Shown here in pieces: positions 1-6,431 of a stretch of DNA of 8,259 nt. The notes below the pieces were generated by a model, which saw nothing but the letters and a program-made list of their open reading frames with translations, was not told the origin of the DNA and did not search any database. The DNA lies in the NCBI GenBank assembly GCA_947460795.1, contig CANHJA010000094.1, positions 1 to 8,259 on the forward strand, read 5' to 3'. This DNA comes from Bacteroidota bacterium (lineage in GTDB: Bacteria > Bacteroidota > Bacteroidia > Chitinophagales > Chitinophagaceae). The position numbers and the translations under genes are program-made. The first letter of the stretch is position 1. Each line of letters starts with the position of its first letter.

Positions 1-804
1 AAAACAAACAGGATATGGAAAGTCTTTTATTTTCTCCCAAACAATTTCATATTCTGTCATTCCAAAAGGCACGGGATTGTCTTGTGTATCGCTAAAGCCA
101 CCCACTATTAAACCTGCTAAATGATCCAGTTTACCTGCGCGCAAAAGTTGCCAAAGCATTCGATCGATGTTGTATTTATATTCTCCAATATCTTCTATAA
201 AAAGAATTTTTCCTTCAGTTTGAATATCGCTTTTTGTGCCTACCAAATCTGATAAAAGGGCTAAATTTCCTCCAACCAATTCACCTTCACCAACACCTTC
301 CCGATTCATTTCATGTGGCAATATTTCATACTGAATGGGTTTTCCAGTAACAACATTAAAAATACTTTGAGTTGAATTGGCATCAAAGTCACTGGGTTTG
401 TAGCCGCCACCCATGTGTGCATGAATGGATGCAATTTTTAGTTGTGAATTTAGGTGAGAATGAAAAGCAGTAATGTCGCTATATCCCAATAACCATTTTG
501 GTTTTTGTTTGAATTTAGTAAAATCAATTTGATCAATGAAGCGAACAACGCCATATCCACCTCGTCCAAAAAAAACAGCCTCTACATTATCATCATCTAA
601 CATGGATTGAAGATCTGCAAGTCTATCTTCATCCGTTGCAGAAAATTTATTAAATGAAGTTCCAATGGTTTTACCAATTTTTAAATTAAAGCCCCAAGCT
701 TGTAATTGTGCAAACATATGTTGCATTTCATCCATATTTACAGCGCCAGCAGGGCATGTAATGCCAATTGTATTTCCTTTTTGCAAATAAGGTGGAATAA
801 TCAT
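1..804 (-). CDS. ldcA: LD-carboxypeptidase (peptidase S66), C-terminus cut by window edge
   Basis: This is a muramoyl-tetrapeptide LD-carboxypeptidase homologue, a family that removes the terminal D-Ala from tetrapeptides during peptidoglycan recycling. Reading from the ATG at 804-802 gives 268 residues without a stop. Visible hallmarks are the N-terminal IGITCPAG stretch (13-20), FFGRGGYG (78-85), the nucleophile motif GYSD with Ser109, the GELVGGNLALL segment (174-184), and the acid in FIEDIGE, probably Glu204. In the family the catalytic Ser-Glu-His set is completed by a His near the C-terminus. Here the frame ends at PYPVCF, just before where that His is expected, so it lies outside the window. 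Full members run about 300 residues, so roughly 35 are missing. No signal peptide is seen, consistent with a cytoplasmic recycling enzyme. The gene diverges from the small membrane gene at 851; a weak minus-strand match to TAnnTTTG lies at 832-825. Family assignment is firm, but the exact substrate is not shown by the sequence. Confidence 0.93.
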   Translation of the reverse strand, partial: MIIPPYLQKGNTIGITCPAGAVNMDEMQHMFAQLQAWGFNLKIGKTIGTSFNKFSATDEDRLADLQSMLDDDNVEAVFFGRGGYGVVRFIDQIDFTKFKQKPKWLLGYSDITAFHSHLNSQLKIASIHAHMGGGYKPSDFDANSTQSIFNVVTGKPIQYEILPHEMNREGVGEGELVGGNLALLSDLVGTKSDIQTEGKILFIEDIGEYKYNIDRMLWQLLRAGKLDHLAGLIVGGFSDTQDNPVPFGMTEYEIVWEKIKDFPYPVCF

Positions 805-814
805 TTTGTTACTT

Positions 815-822
815 TAATTTTG
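815..822 (+). promoter_or_regulatory. Possible -7 promoter element for the small membrane gene
   Basis: TAATTTTG fits the Bacteroidota -7 consensus TAnnTTTG exactly. It lies in the 46-base divergent gap, 28 bases before the ATG at 851, so a transcript starting some 6 bases downstream would have a leader of about 20 bases. No TTG-type -33 element stands at the usual 17-23 base spacing, so this is a half-supported call. Confidence 0.4.
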
Positions 823-850
823 TACGAATATAAACTAAGAAGATATAAAA

Positions 851-1057
851 ATGGAAAATTCAAGTTCAAGAAACAAATGGGTTCAAAAAATTGGATTTAT
901 AACAGGCCCCGCAATGATAGCAGTTGGGCTAATTGCATTGAGTAATTCGAATAAATCGCCTTTTATGGCTTATTTTATCATTGCATTTGGAGTGATTCGA
1001 TTAATTATGACTGCATTTTTACATTTTAAAGGTAAAAACCAATCCAACGTTGAATAA
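851..1057 (+). CDS. Small two-helix membrane protein of unknown function
   Basis: I do not recognise a named family. The 68-residue product has a polar, basic start (residues 1-13, several Ser plus Lys and Arg). Two hydrophobic segments follow, at about 14-31 (IGFITGPAMIAVGLIALS) and 38-59 (ending TAFLHF), joined by a short polar turn NSNKSP. A charged tail FKGKNQSNVE closes the protein. This predicts a helical hairpin in the inner membrane, probably with both ends in the cytoplasm. An A/G-rich stretch AAGAAGA at 837-843 could serve as a weak ribosome binding site, and TAATTTTG at 815-822 fits a -7 element. It is divergent from the LD-carboxypeptidase and separated from mazE by 126 bases that contain the mazE promoter, so it is likely a single-gene transcript. 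Coding status rests on the coherent two-segment topology, the start context and the absence of a competing gene. Function is unknown. Confidence 0.68.
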   Translation: MENSSSRNKWVQKIGFITGPAMIAVGLIALSNSNKSPFMAYFIIAFGVIRLIMTAFLHFKGKNQSNVE

Positions 1058-1129
1058 TAAACAGATTGAGCTGTAGCAATAATTGTGGTAGCGATTTGTA
1101 CATATTTCTATAAACTAGATGGAAAATAA

Positions 1130-1162
1130 ATATCAAAAAGTAATATCATATTTTGATATATC
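1130..1162. promoter_or_regulatory. Inverted-repeat operator upstream of mazE
   Basis: ATATCAAAA at 1130-1138 is the exact reverse complement of TTTTGATAT at 1151-1159 (9-base arms, 12-base spacer). A further ATATCA at 1143-1148 pairs with the same right arm, giving three copies of the ATATCA hexamer within 30 bases, two direct and one inverted. The right end also forms the palindrome GATATATC (1155-1162) and runs into the -7 element at 1159-1166. Repeated short boxes overlapping the promoter are what a ribbon-helix-helix antitoxin normally binds for autorepression. That MazE here is the binder is inference. Confidence 0.6.
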
Positions 1163-1166
1163 TTTG
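1159..1166 (+). promoter_or_regulatory. -7 promoter element of the mazEF(-metG) transcript
   Basis: TATCTTTG is a perfect match to the Bacteroidota -7 consensus TAnnTTTG, 17 bases before the mazE ATG, predicting a very short leader of about 11-12 bases. No clear TTG/TTTG -33 element is present at the expected distance; the operator repeats occupy that space instead. It is the only perfect -7 match I found between 1058 and the metG start. Confidence 0.6.
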
Positions 1167-1183
1167 TAATATAATTTAAAAGA

Positions 1184-1426
1184 ATGAAATCCTTATCTTT
1201 AAAAATAGAAGACAGCATCATCAATGAAACCGATGAATTGATAAAAGATATTAAAATATCTAGAAATCAATATATAATACAAGCGATCGCTTTTTATAAT
1301 AAAATTAAAAAACGAAAATTATTGGAAGCAAGAATGAAAAGAGCGGTAAATGCTGTTGGAAATAGTTCGTTAGAGGTATTGCATGAATTTGAACTTTTAG
1401 AAGATAAATTTGATGATGATTATTAA
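1184..1426 (+). CDS. mazE: Ribbon-helix-helix antitoxin of a MazEF-type pair
   Basis: This 80-residue protein is the likely antitoxin for the overlapping MazF toxin. The first half has ribbon-helix-helix form: a short alternating strand KSLSLKIED (2-10) that would pair in the dimer and enter the DNA groove, helix one about 11-23, a turn with ISRNQ (25-29), and helix two from about 28 to 43. After a basic linker (KKRKLLEARMKR) comes a more variable second half ending in the acidic run EDKFDDDY, the kind of tail that wraps the toxin and blocks its RNA site. It thus resembles the RHH antitoxin of the Bacillus EndoA system rather than the AbrB-type E. coli MazE. The ATG is preceded by a perfect -7 element and an inverted-repeat operator, fitting autorepression. 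Its last codons GAT GAT GAT TAT contain the toxin start codons in another frame, so translation of the two is coupled. The RHH class is an assignment from pattern, made firmer by the toxin partner. Confidence 0.85.
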   Translation: MKSLSLKIEDSIINETDELIKDIKISRNQYIIQAIAFYNKIKKRKLLEARMKRAVNAVGNSSLEVLHEFELLEDKFDDDY

Positions 1427-1763
1427 ACAATGGCATATTTATTCAGCTAATTTGAATCCAGGATATGGAACAGAAGCAGGAAAAACAAGGCCTGTTTTGG
1501 TTATACAATCCAATATACTGAATAATTTAAGTACATCTACAATAGTGATTCCTATAACTTCTAAAATATTAAAAATGGTGGCTGACCCCATTAGACTTAA
1601 TATAAAAATTGAAAACACAGGATTAATTAAACCATCTGCTTTACTAATTGACCAAATGAGAGCTATTGATAATAGCAGATTTAAAGAATACATAGGGAAA
1701 ATAGATGAAATTCAAATACCAAATATCAAGCAGTTTATTTTAGAAATTTTAGATTGGGAATAA
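1413..1763 (+). CDS. mazF: MazF/PemK-family endoribonuclease toxin
   Basis: This is a growth-inhibiting mRNA interferase of the MazF family, which cleaves single-stranded RNA at short sequence motifs. The 116-residue frame shows the family order: strand IYSANLNPGYGTEAGKTRPV (9-28 counted from the ATG at 1413), VLVIQSN, the strand-turn TIVIPITS (43-50), then LLIDQMRAID, and a C-terminal helix. Compared with B. subtilis EndoA, the catalytic Arg and Thr (R25, T48) correspond to Arg26 and Thr49 here, so both are present and the toxin looks intact. Two adjacent ATGs (1413 and 1416) are possible starts; the second would give exact EndoA numbering, and a TTG at 1410 is less likely. The start lies 14 bases inside the antitoxin gene. 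The stop is a tandem TAATAA, and metG begins 13 bases later with no terminator between. The cleavage site specificity cannot be read from sequence. Confidence 0.92.
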   Translation: MMIIKQWHIYSANLNPGYGTEAGKTRPVLVIQSNILNNLSTSTIVIPITSKILKMVADPIRLNIKIENTGLIKPSALLIDQMRAIDNSRFKEYIGKIDEIQIPNIKQFILEILDWE

Positions 1764-1776
1764 TAAAAACAAAAGA

Positions 1777-3840
1777 ATGAAAGATTATAAAAGACATTTA
1801 GTTACGGCAGCTTTGCCTTATGCAAACGGCCCAGTTCATATAGGACATTTAGCAGGTAATTTTTTACCGGCAGATATTTATGCTCGATATTTAAGAGCTA
1901 AAGGAGAAGATGTGAAATTTATTTGCGGAACGGATGAACATGGTGTTCCGATTACGATTCGTGCTATGAAAGAAGGTGTTACGCCTCAAGATATCGTTGA
2001 TAAATACCATAAAATTATTGATGATAGTTTAAAAACAATGGGCATTTCATTTGATATTTTTTCACGCACATCCAATCAAATTCATCATGAAACATCGCAA
2101 GCTTTTTTTAAAACATTATACGATAAAGGTTTGTTTGAAGAAAAAGAAAGTGAGCAATATTTTGACGAGGAAAAACAAACTTTTTTAGCTGATAGATACA
2201 TTACTGGTACGTGTCCTAAATGTAGCAATGAAAATGCCTATGGCGATCAATGTGAAAAATGTGGAAGTACATTAAGTCCTGATGAATTAATTAATCCAAA
2301 GAGCACATTAAGTGATTCTATTCCAATAAAAAAGAAAACAACTCATTGGTATTTACCATTGCAAAACTATGAAACATGGCTTAAACAATGGATTGTAGAA
2401 GATCATAAAGAATGGAAAAACAATGTATATGGGCAATGCAAAAGTTGGTTAGACAATGGTTTGCAACCAAGAGCCATGACGAGAGACAGCAATTGGGGAG
2501 TTAAGGTGCCTATTGAAGGAGTGGCAGGAAAAGTACTCTATGTTTGGTTTGATGCACCAATTGGATATATTTCAGCAACAAAAGAATTGACCAATCAATG
2601 GGCAGATTATTGGTGCAAAGACGACACTAAATTGGTTCATTTTTTAGGAAAAGACAATATTGTATTTCATTGCATTATTTTTCCTGCCATGTTAAAAGCA
2701 CATGGTGGCTTTGTGTTGCCAGACAATGTGCCTGCCAATGAATTTTTAAATATTGAAGGGGAGAAAGTATCAACCTCAAGAAATTGGGCTGTTTGGGTTG
2801 ATGAGTATGTAAAGGATTTTCCAGATATGCAGGATGCGATGCGATACACACTTATTGCCAATGCACCTGAAACAAAAGACAACGATTTTACATGGAAAGA
2901 TTTTCAGGATAGAAACAACAGTGAGTTAGTTGCTATTTTAGGCAACTTTGTCAATCGTGCTTTTGTGTTGATGCATAAATTGTGCAATGGTAGAGTTCCA
3001 GCATTTCATTTAGAAGCAAAAGATGAAAAAGACGATGCTTTATTTGAAAAAATTGTCAATACTAAGAAACAATTAGAGCAAAGCATTGAGCAATATCGAT
3101 ATAGAGAAGCCTTGTTTACTGTTATCGATTTAGCCCGTGAAGGAAACAAATATTTACAAGATAAAGAGCCATGGAAACATACTGATAATCAAGTTTTAAT
3201 TGATAATTCATTGCATTTATGTTTGCAACTTTGTGCGAATTTGGCAATTTATATCAATCCATTTTTACCATTTACAGCTAAAAAAATGTGTAAGTTAATG
3301 AAGGTAGTAGACAAAATGTTGGAATGGAAAAATGGTGGCAGTTTAGAATTACTGAAAGTCAATTATCCATTAAACCCTCCTGAGTTATTATTTAGAAAAG
3401 TAGAAGATGATGAAATTGCATTTCAAAAGGCTAAATTAGAAAATAATAAAATCCAACAAGTAATAGAAGTTGCAAAAACTGAAATGATAGAATCTCAAAT
3501 ATCTCCACTCAAAAATGAAATTGTATTTGATGATTTTGAAAAAATAGATTTACGAGTAGGAAAAATTATAGAAGCAATGAAAGTGCCTAAAGCAGATAAA
3601 TTGTTGCAATTGACTGTTGATTTAGGTTTTGAAAAAAGAACGGTTGTGAGTGGCATTGCAGCTCATTACTCACCAGAAGAAGTAATTGGTAAACAAGTTA
3701 CATTAGTGGCTAATTTAGCACCAAGAAAAATGAGAGGCATTGAAAGTAATGGAATGATTTTAATGGCTGAAAATGCTGAAGGGAAATTAATTTTTGTAAA
3801 TCCAAGTGAGGAGGCTGTGAATGGGTGCAGTGTGAAATAA
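1777..3840 (+). CDS. metG: Methionyl-tRNA synthetase
   Basis: This essential cytoplasmic enzyme charges tRNA-Met with methionine using ATP. The 687 residues hold all the class I parts. The PYANGPVHIGH signature contains HIGH at 21-24, and the CGTDEHG block follows near 50. A zinc knuckle has Cys146, Cys149, Cys159 and Cys162, and YVWFDAPIGY lies at 255-264. The KMSKS loop appears as KVSTS at 330-334, followed by RNWAVW, a variant seen in this subgroup of MetG proteins. An all-helical anticodon-binding region spans about 385-540. A charged linker then leads to a C-terminal EMAPII/Arc1p-like OB-fold tRNA-binding domain at about 582-687 (KIDLRVGKI, VSGIAAHY, NLAPRKMRG). The length is normal (the E. 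coli enzyme is 677). The gene starts 13 bases after mazF with no visible promoter in that gap or in the 3' part of mazF, implying readthrough from the toxin-antitoxin promoter. It ends at the hairpin at 3857-3883. Confidence 0.98.
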   Translation: MKDYKRHLVTAALPYANGPVHIGHLAGNFLPADIYARYLRAKGEDVKFICGTDEHGVPITIRAMKEGVTPQDIVDKYHKIIDDSLKTMGISFDIFSRTSNQIHHETSQAFFKTLYDKGLFEEKESEQYFDEEKQTFLADRYITGTCPKCSNENAYGDQCEKCGSTLSPDELINPKSTLSDSIPIKKKTTHWYLPLQNYETWLKQWIVEDHKEWKNNVYGQCKSWLDNGLQPRAMTRDSNWGVKVPIEGVAGKVLYVWFDAPIGYISATKELTNQWADYWCKDDTKLVHFLGKDNIVFHCIIFPAMLKAHGGFVLPDNVPANEFLNIEGEKVSTSRNWAVWVDEYVKDFPDMQDAMRYTLIANAPETKDNDFTWKDFQDRNNSELVAILGNFVNRAFVLMHKLCNGRVPAFHLEAKDEKDDALFEKIVNTKKQLEQSIEQYRYREALFTVIDLAREGNKYLQDKEPWKHTDNQVLIDNSLHLCLQLCANLAIYINPFLPFTAKKMCKLMKVVDKMLEWKNGGSLELLKVNYPLNPPELLFRKVEDDEIAFQKAKLENNKIQQVIEVAKTEMIESQISPLKNEIVFDDFEKIDLRVGKIIEAMKVPKADKLLQLTVDLGFEKRTVVSGIAAHYSPEEVIGKQVTLVANLAPRKMRGIESNGMILMAENAEGKLIFVNPSEEAVNGCSVK

Positions 3841-3856
3841 AATTATATAAATAATT

Positions 3857-3883
3857 AATAAGCCCTTCATTGAAGGGCTTATT
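3857..3883. terminator. Bidirectional intrinsic terminator between metG and lptC
   Basis: A perfect 12-base-pair stem, AATAAGCCCTTC (3857-3868) with its complement at 3872-3883, closes on an ATT loop. On the plus strand it is followed by TTTTAT, 16 bases after the metG stop. On the minus strand it begins directly after the lptC stop codon at 3886-3884 and is followed by a T/A-rich stretch. Convergent neighbours share it. It is the clearest hairpin in the window and the most GC-rich part of the local spacer. Confidence 0.88.
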
Positions 3884-4435
3884 TTATAATGGTATCGAGC
3901 TTTTATTTACTCCAATAATTCCTTTTATATTAATGATTTTATATTCAGAAAAATTTTGATTGGATTCTAAACCATCGCCATAAATAATTTGTGTTGGTGT
4001 AGTTATTTTGACAAATTTCTCTGTATAAAATTTTTGAATTTTCTCATTCCAAACTAATTCTTCTGTATTGAGTTGTTCTTTTTTATTATTGAAAATAACC
4101 ACACTGTCTCTCACCAATACATTTCCATTTTGTTCAAAATATTTGCCATATTTAGCGGTGAGTGTACTCGAACTTTTTAAACTGTCATCAAAAAATTCCA
4201 TCTTTAATCCATTTTTCATTTCGATGTATGGAACTAATGTATTTTGAATATGATGAAATGTTTTGGTTGTCAATCGAGCTTTTACAGTTCCTTGTTTGCT
4301 ATATAATATTGTAACATCCTCTGCTCTTTCTGTATTGAGCATGCTGTTATCAAAAGATGATTTGAAGTTACTCAAGTCATTTTTACATGAGAGTAAAAAG
4401 AAAAAAAGGATGAAAAGGAAGTGATAACGTTTCAT
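3884..4435 (-). CDS. lptC: LptC-like LPS export lipoprotein
   Basis: This is a probable LptC, the periplasmic-side component that receives LPS from the LptB2FG transporter and passes it to LptA in the trans-envelope bridge. The 183 residues begin with a short basic start and hydrophobic segment ending in a lipobox LLSC, so Cys17 should be lipidated. In E. coli, by contrast, LptC is held by an uncleaved helix. The mature part has the LptC jellyroll pattern: AEDVTILYSKQGTVKARL (39-56), IEMKNGLKMEFFDD, LTAKYGKYFEQNGNVLVRDSV, LNTEELVWNEKIQKFYTEK, and a final QIIYGDGLESNQNFSEYKI, with repeated edges matching the substrate-guiding strands. It starts 9 bases after the outer-membrane barrel gene and is the last gene of the minus-strand run, ending at the shared terminator. 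Assignment rests on the strand-motif pattern and on this gene order, which recurs in Bacteroidota. Confidence 0.85.
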   Translation of the reverse strand: MKRYHFLFILFFFLLSCKNDLSNFKSSFDNSMLNTERAEDVTILYSKQGTVKARLTTKTFHHIQNTLVPYIEMKNGLKMEFFDDSLKSSSTLTAKYGKYFEQNGNVLVRDSVVIFNNKKEQLNTEELVWNEKIQKFYTEKFVKITTPTQIIYGDGLESNQNFSEYKIINIKGIIGVNKSSIPL

Positions 4436-4444
4436 ATTGATTGA

Positions 4445-5725
4445 TTAATCATATTTACGTTTAACAAACCACTTGTCGTTTAAAGTCAATCCAACACAAA
4501 AACGATTGTATGTTTCTTTTATTAAACCATTGTTGGTGGTTCCTCTACTTCCTATTTCTAATGCAAAATTAATTTGACCGATACTTAAATTCGTTCTTCT
4601 GATAGGATATCCAAAGCCAGCAGTAATGGCGGATCTTTTCATGGGTTCATTTTTAAATCTAAAAATATCCTGACCATGATAAGCTCCTATTCTATAAGTC
4701 ATTCGTTTAAGCGTGTTGTTTATTGAATTGACATCTGGAGTTATTGAACCACCCACTTTTACATACCAAGTTCTGTTAGTTGAGTCTGCTTTTGCATCAT
4801 AAGAATAATTTGACCAATTGGAAGTGGTAAAATCGGCACCAACTTGCCAATAATCTCCATTTTTTAGCATAACGCCTACTCCTAAATTTGAAGGTAAAAT
4901 TATTTTACTTCTTTGTTCACGTAAGCTATCAAGATTAAAAGAGTAATCCGGAGAGGCAAGTTCCCCTACATAAGAACCCCACTCTTGATCTCTATTAGCA
5001 CGAATAGATTGCTTGCCTGTGTATGAAAATCCAATTTTTACCGTATAATCTTCGTTAATTGCTTTGTTCATTAAAGCTCCAACTTGCCAAAAAAGGCCTC
5101 CCATAGTATAGCGTGCACTATTGAAGCTAGATAATATTTTGAGTGTATCTGTAAATTCAGATTCTGTAGTATTGGTGATATTTCCAAAATTATAACCAGT
5201 ATTGAAGCCCAATGAAATATCTTTTATTTTGTAAGCTGCTCCAACATATATTTTTTGAAGACCGCCTCCACCATAATAGGTTCTTGTTATTTGTGAAACA
5301 TTAGACAATGAAATTACGTCTTGCATTTGATATTTAGAACGAGTTTGTGGCAACAATCCAAAACTCATGCCTATTTTTTTAGACAAGGCAAAACCAATAT
5401 TTACGTAATTGATAGTAGCTGCGCCTGTTCTGTTGGCGCCACTTGTATTTTTGATATTTACAGAACTTCCTTCAACTGAAAATTGATAAGAAGTCATTTT
5501 TAAACCAGTGTAAGTAGCGGGATTTGTAGGATTTGCAATTAAACTATTGTCATCGGCAATAGAAACACCTCCCATTCCTCTATTGGAAACATTTTCAGTC
5601 TGCTTCATATTCCCTAATCCATATCTCGAATAAGGTGAATTTTCTTGAGCCTGAACATAGGTTGTTGAAAATAAAATAGCACTTACTGCTATTATTTTTT
5701 TAGTAATGTTGATCCAATATTGCAT
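4445..5725 (-). CDS. Outer-membrane beta-barrel protein (FadL/OMPP1-like)
   Basis: This is a predicted outer-membrane barrel of unknown cargo. From the ATG at 5725 it has 426 residues. A basic N-terminus (NITKKIIAV) and hydrophobic segment lead to a signal-peptidase site around VQAQEN, so the mature protein begins near ENSPYSRYGLG. The N-terminal region resembles FadL/OMPP1 barrels of Bacteroidota: RYGLGNMKQ, NRGMGGVSIADD and a NPTNPATYTG block. The rest alternates strands rich in Gly, Tyr and Asn, such as NIGFALSKKIGMSFGLLP, RTYYGGGGLQKIYVGAAYKI and KRSAITAGFGYPI, ending FCVGLTLNDKWFVKRKYD. An upstream ATG at 5758 is in frame, but it would add 11 residues before a good signal peptide and deepen the overlap. 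The chosen start has AAAGGA 7 bases ahead. It overlaps the 3' end of coaX by 26 bases, suggesting translational coupling, and sits 9 bases before lptC. A transport role is possible; the substrate is not shown. Confidence 0.85.
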   Translation of the reverse strand: MQYWINITKKIIAVSAILFSTTYVQAQENSPYSRYGLGNMKQTENVSNRGMGGVSIADDNSLIANPTNPATYTGLKMTSYQFSVEGSSVNIKNTSGANRTGAATINYVNIGFALSKKIGMSFGLLPQTRSKYQMQDVISLSNVSQITRTYYGGGGLQKIYVGAAYKIKDISLGFNTGYNFGNITNTTESEFTDTLKILSSFNSARYTMGGLFWQVGALMNKAINEDYTVKIGFSYTGKQSIRANRDQEWGSYVGELASPDYSFNLDSLREQRSKIILPSNLGVGVMLKNGDYWQVGADFTTSNWSNYSYDAKADSTNRTWYVKVGGSITPDVNSINNTLKRMTYRIGAYHGQDIFRFKNEPMKRSAITAGFGYPIRRTNLSIGQINFALEIGSRGTTNNGLIKETYNRFCVGLTLNDKWFVKRKYD

Positions 5726-6431
5726 ATAATCCTTTAAACAAAAAATTTGTATCAGCAAATATCTTGTTTTTCAATCGGCTTTCAAAGAAAGGACTATCTC
5801 CTCCCGTTAAAACTGCGTTAATTCTACCATATTGAGATTCAAAACGTGCTATCATTCCATCTATTTCAGCTGCAATTCCATTGATTGCACCGCTTCTTAT
5901 AGATGTTTCTGTATCGTATCCTAAAACAGACAAATGTCCTTCTCTTTGAATGAGTGGTAATTTATCGGTAAATTGGTGCATCGCTTTTAATCTAAGTTCT
6001 ACCCCTGGAGAAATTGCACCTCCCCTAAAGGCATTGTTTTTTGCTAAAAAATTATAGGTTATGCAAGTACCAATTGAAATAACAATACTGTCTTCTTTCG
6101 GATATAATTTACTCAAAGCTGCCACTAAAGCAAGTCGATCATTTCCTAAAGTTTCTGGAGATCCGTAGGCATTTAAAAAAGGCAATCTAGTTTTAGAATT
6201 TAACAACACAAATTTGGTGTTGGCTTCAAGTAACGCATCTATTTCTGGAGAATGTGCAATATTTGAAGATAAAATAGCACGTTGCGGTTTGTGCATTTCT
6301 ATTATTTTCCCAATTGTAAAAATGGCTTCTTCTTGAGTGAAAATAATTTTATCGGTCATTTTATCTCCTAAAAACAACGCTGCTTTTAAGTTTGTATTTC
6401 CAAAATCTAGACAAAGTGAAACCGGTAACAT
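5700..6431 (-). CDS. coaX: Type III pantothenate kinase
   Basis: This enzyme phosphorylates pantothenate, the first step of coenzyme A synthesis, in the cytoplasm. The 243 residues show the ASKHA-fold motifs of the family. DFGNTNLK (9-16) binds phosphate and Mg. GNDR at 96-99 carries the catalytic-base Asp98. SIGTCITYN (119-127) is the adenosine/phosphate loop, GGAISPGVELRLKAM lies at 137-151, and DTETSIRSGAINGI (173-186) is near the pantothenate site. Length is typical. One oddity is that the family consensus DxGTxxTxD reads SIGTCITYN here, with Ser119 and Asn127 in place of the two Asp residues. The first Asp contacts the monovalent cation in type III structures. The gene is separated by 79 bases from the LON-domain gene upstream; no perfect -7 element is seen on its strand in that gap. 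Its last 26 bases overlap the outer-membrane barrel gene. All other core residues are kept, so I regard it as active. Confidence 0.94.
   Translation of the reverse strand: MLPVSLCLDFGNTNLKAALFLGDKMTDKIIFTQEEAIFTIGKIIEMHKPQRAILSSNIAHSPEIDALLEANTKFVLLNSKTRLPFLNAYGSPETLGNDRLALVAALSKLYPKEDSIVISIGTCITYNFLAKNNAFRGGAISPGVELRLKAMHQFTDKLPLIQREGHLSVLGYDTETSIRSGAINGIAAEIDGMIARFESQYGRINAVLTGGDSPFFESRLKNKIFADTNFLFKGLYAILDQHY

Noticed and set aside
706..945. A 79-residue plus-strand open frame starting inside the LD-carboxypeptidase gene
   Set aside because: It runs antisense to conserved LD-carboxypeptidase codons and then overlaps the small membrane gene in another frame; the product has no coherent features.
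1410..1412. TTG as the start codon of mazF
   Set aside because: Two ATG codons follow directly at 1413 and 1416, and the later starts match the EndoA length better.
1439..1693. An 84-residue minus-strand open frame across mazF
   Set aside because: It is the antisense shadow of conserved MazF codons with no start context of its own.
2667..2882. A 71-residue minus-strand open frame within metG
   Set aside because: It lies antisense to the KVSTS region of a well-conserved synthetase; no promoter or ribosome site is seen.
4376..4387. Residues CKND after the LptC lipobox, resembling a lipoprotein surface-export signal
   Set aside because: It does not fully match the Lys plus two acidic residues described for such signals, and LptC is expected to stay on the inner membrane.
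5726..5758. The upstream in-frame ATG of the outer-membrane barrel gene (11 more residues)
   Set aside because: It would put residues including Asp and Cys before an otherwise good signal peptide and extend the coaX overlap; the ATG at 5725 has an AAAGGA site 7 bases ahead.
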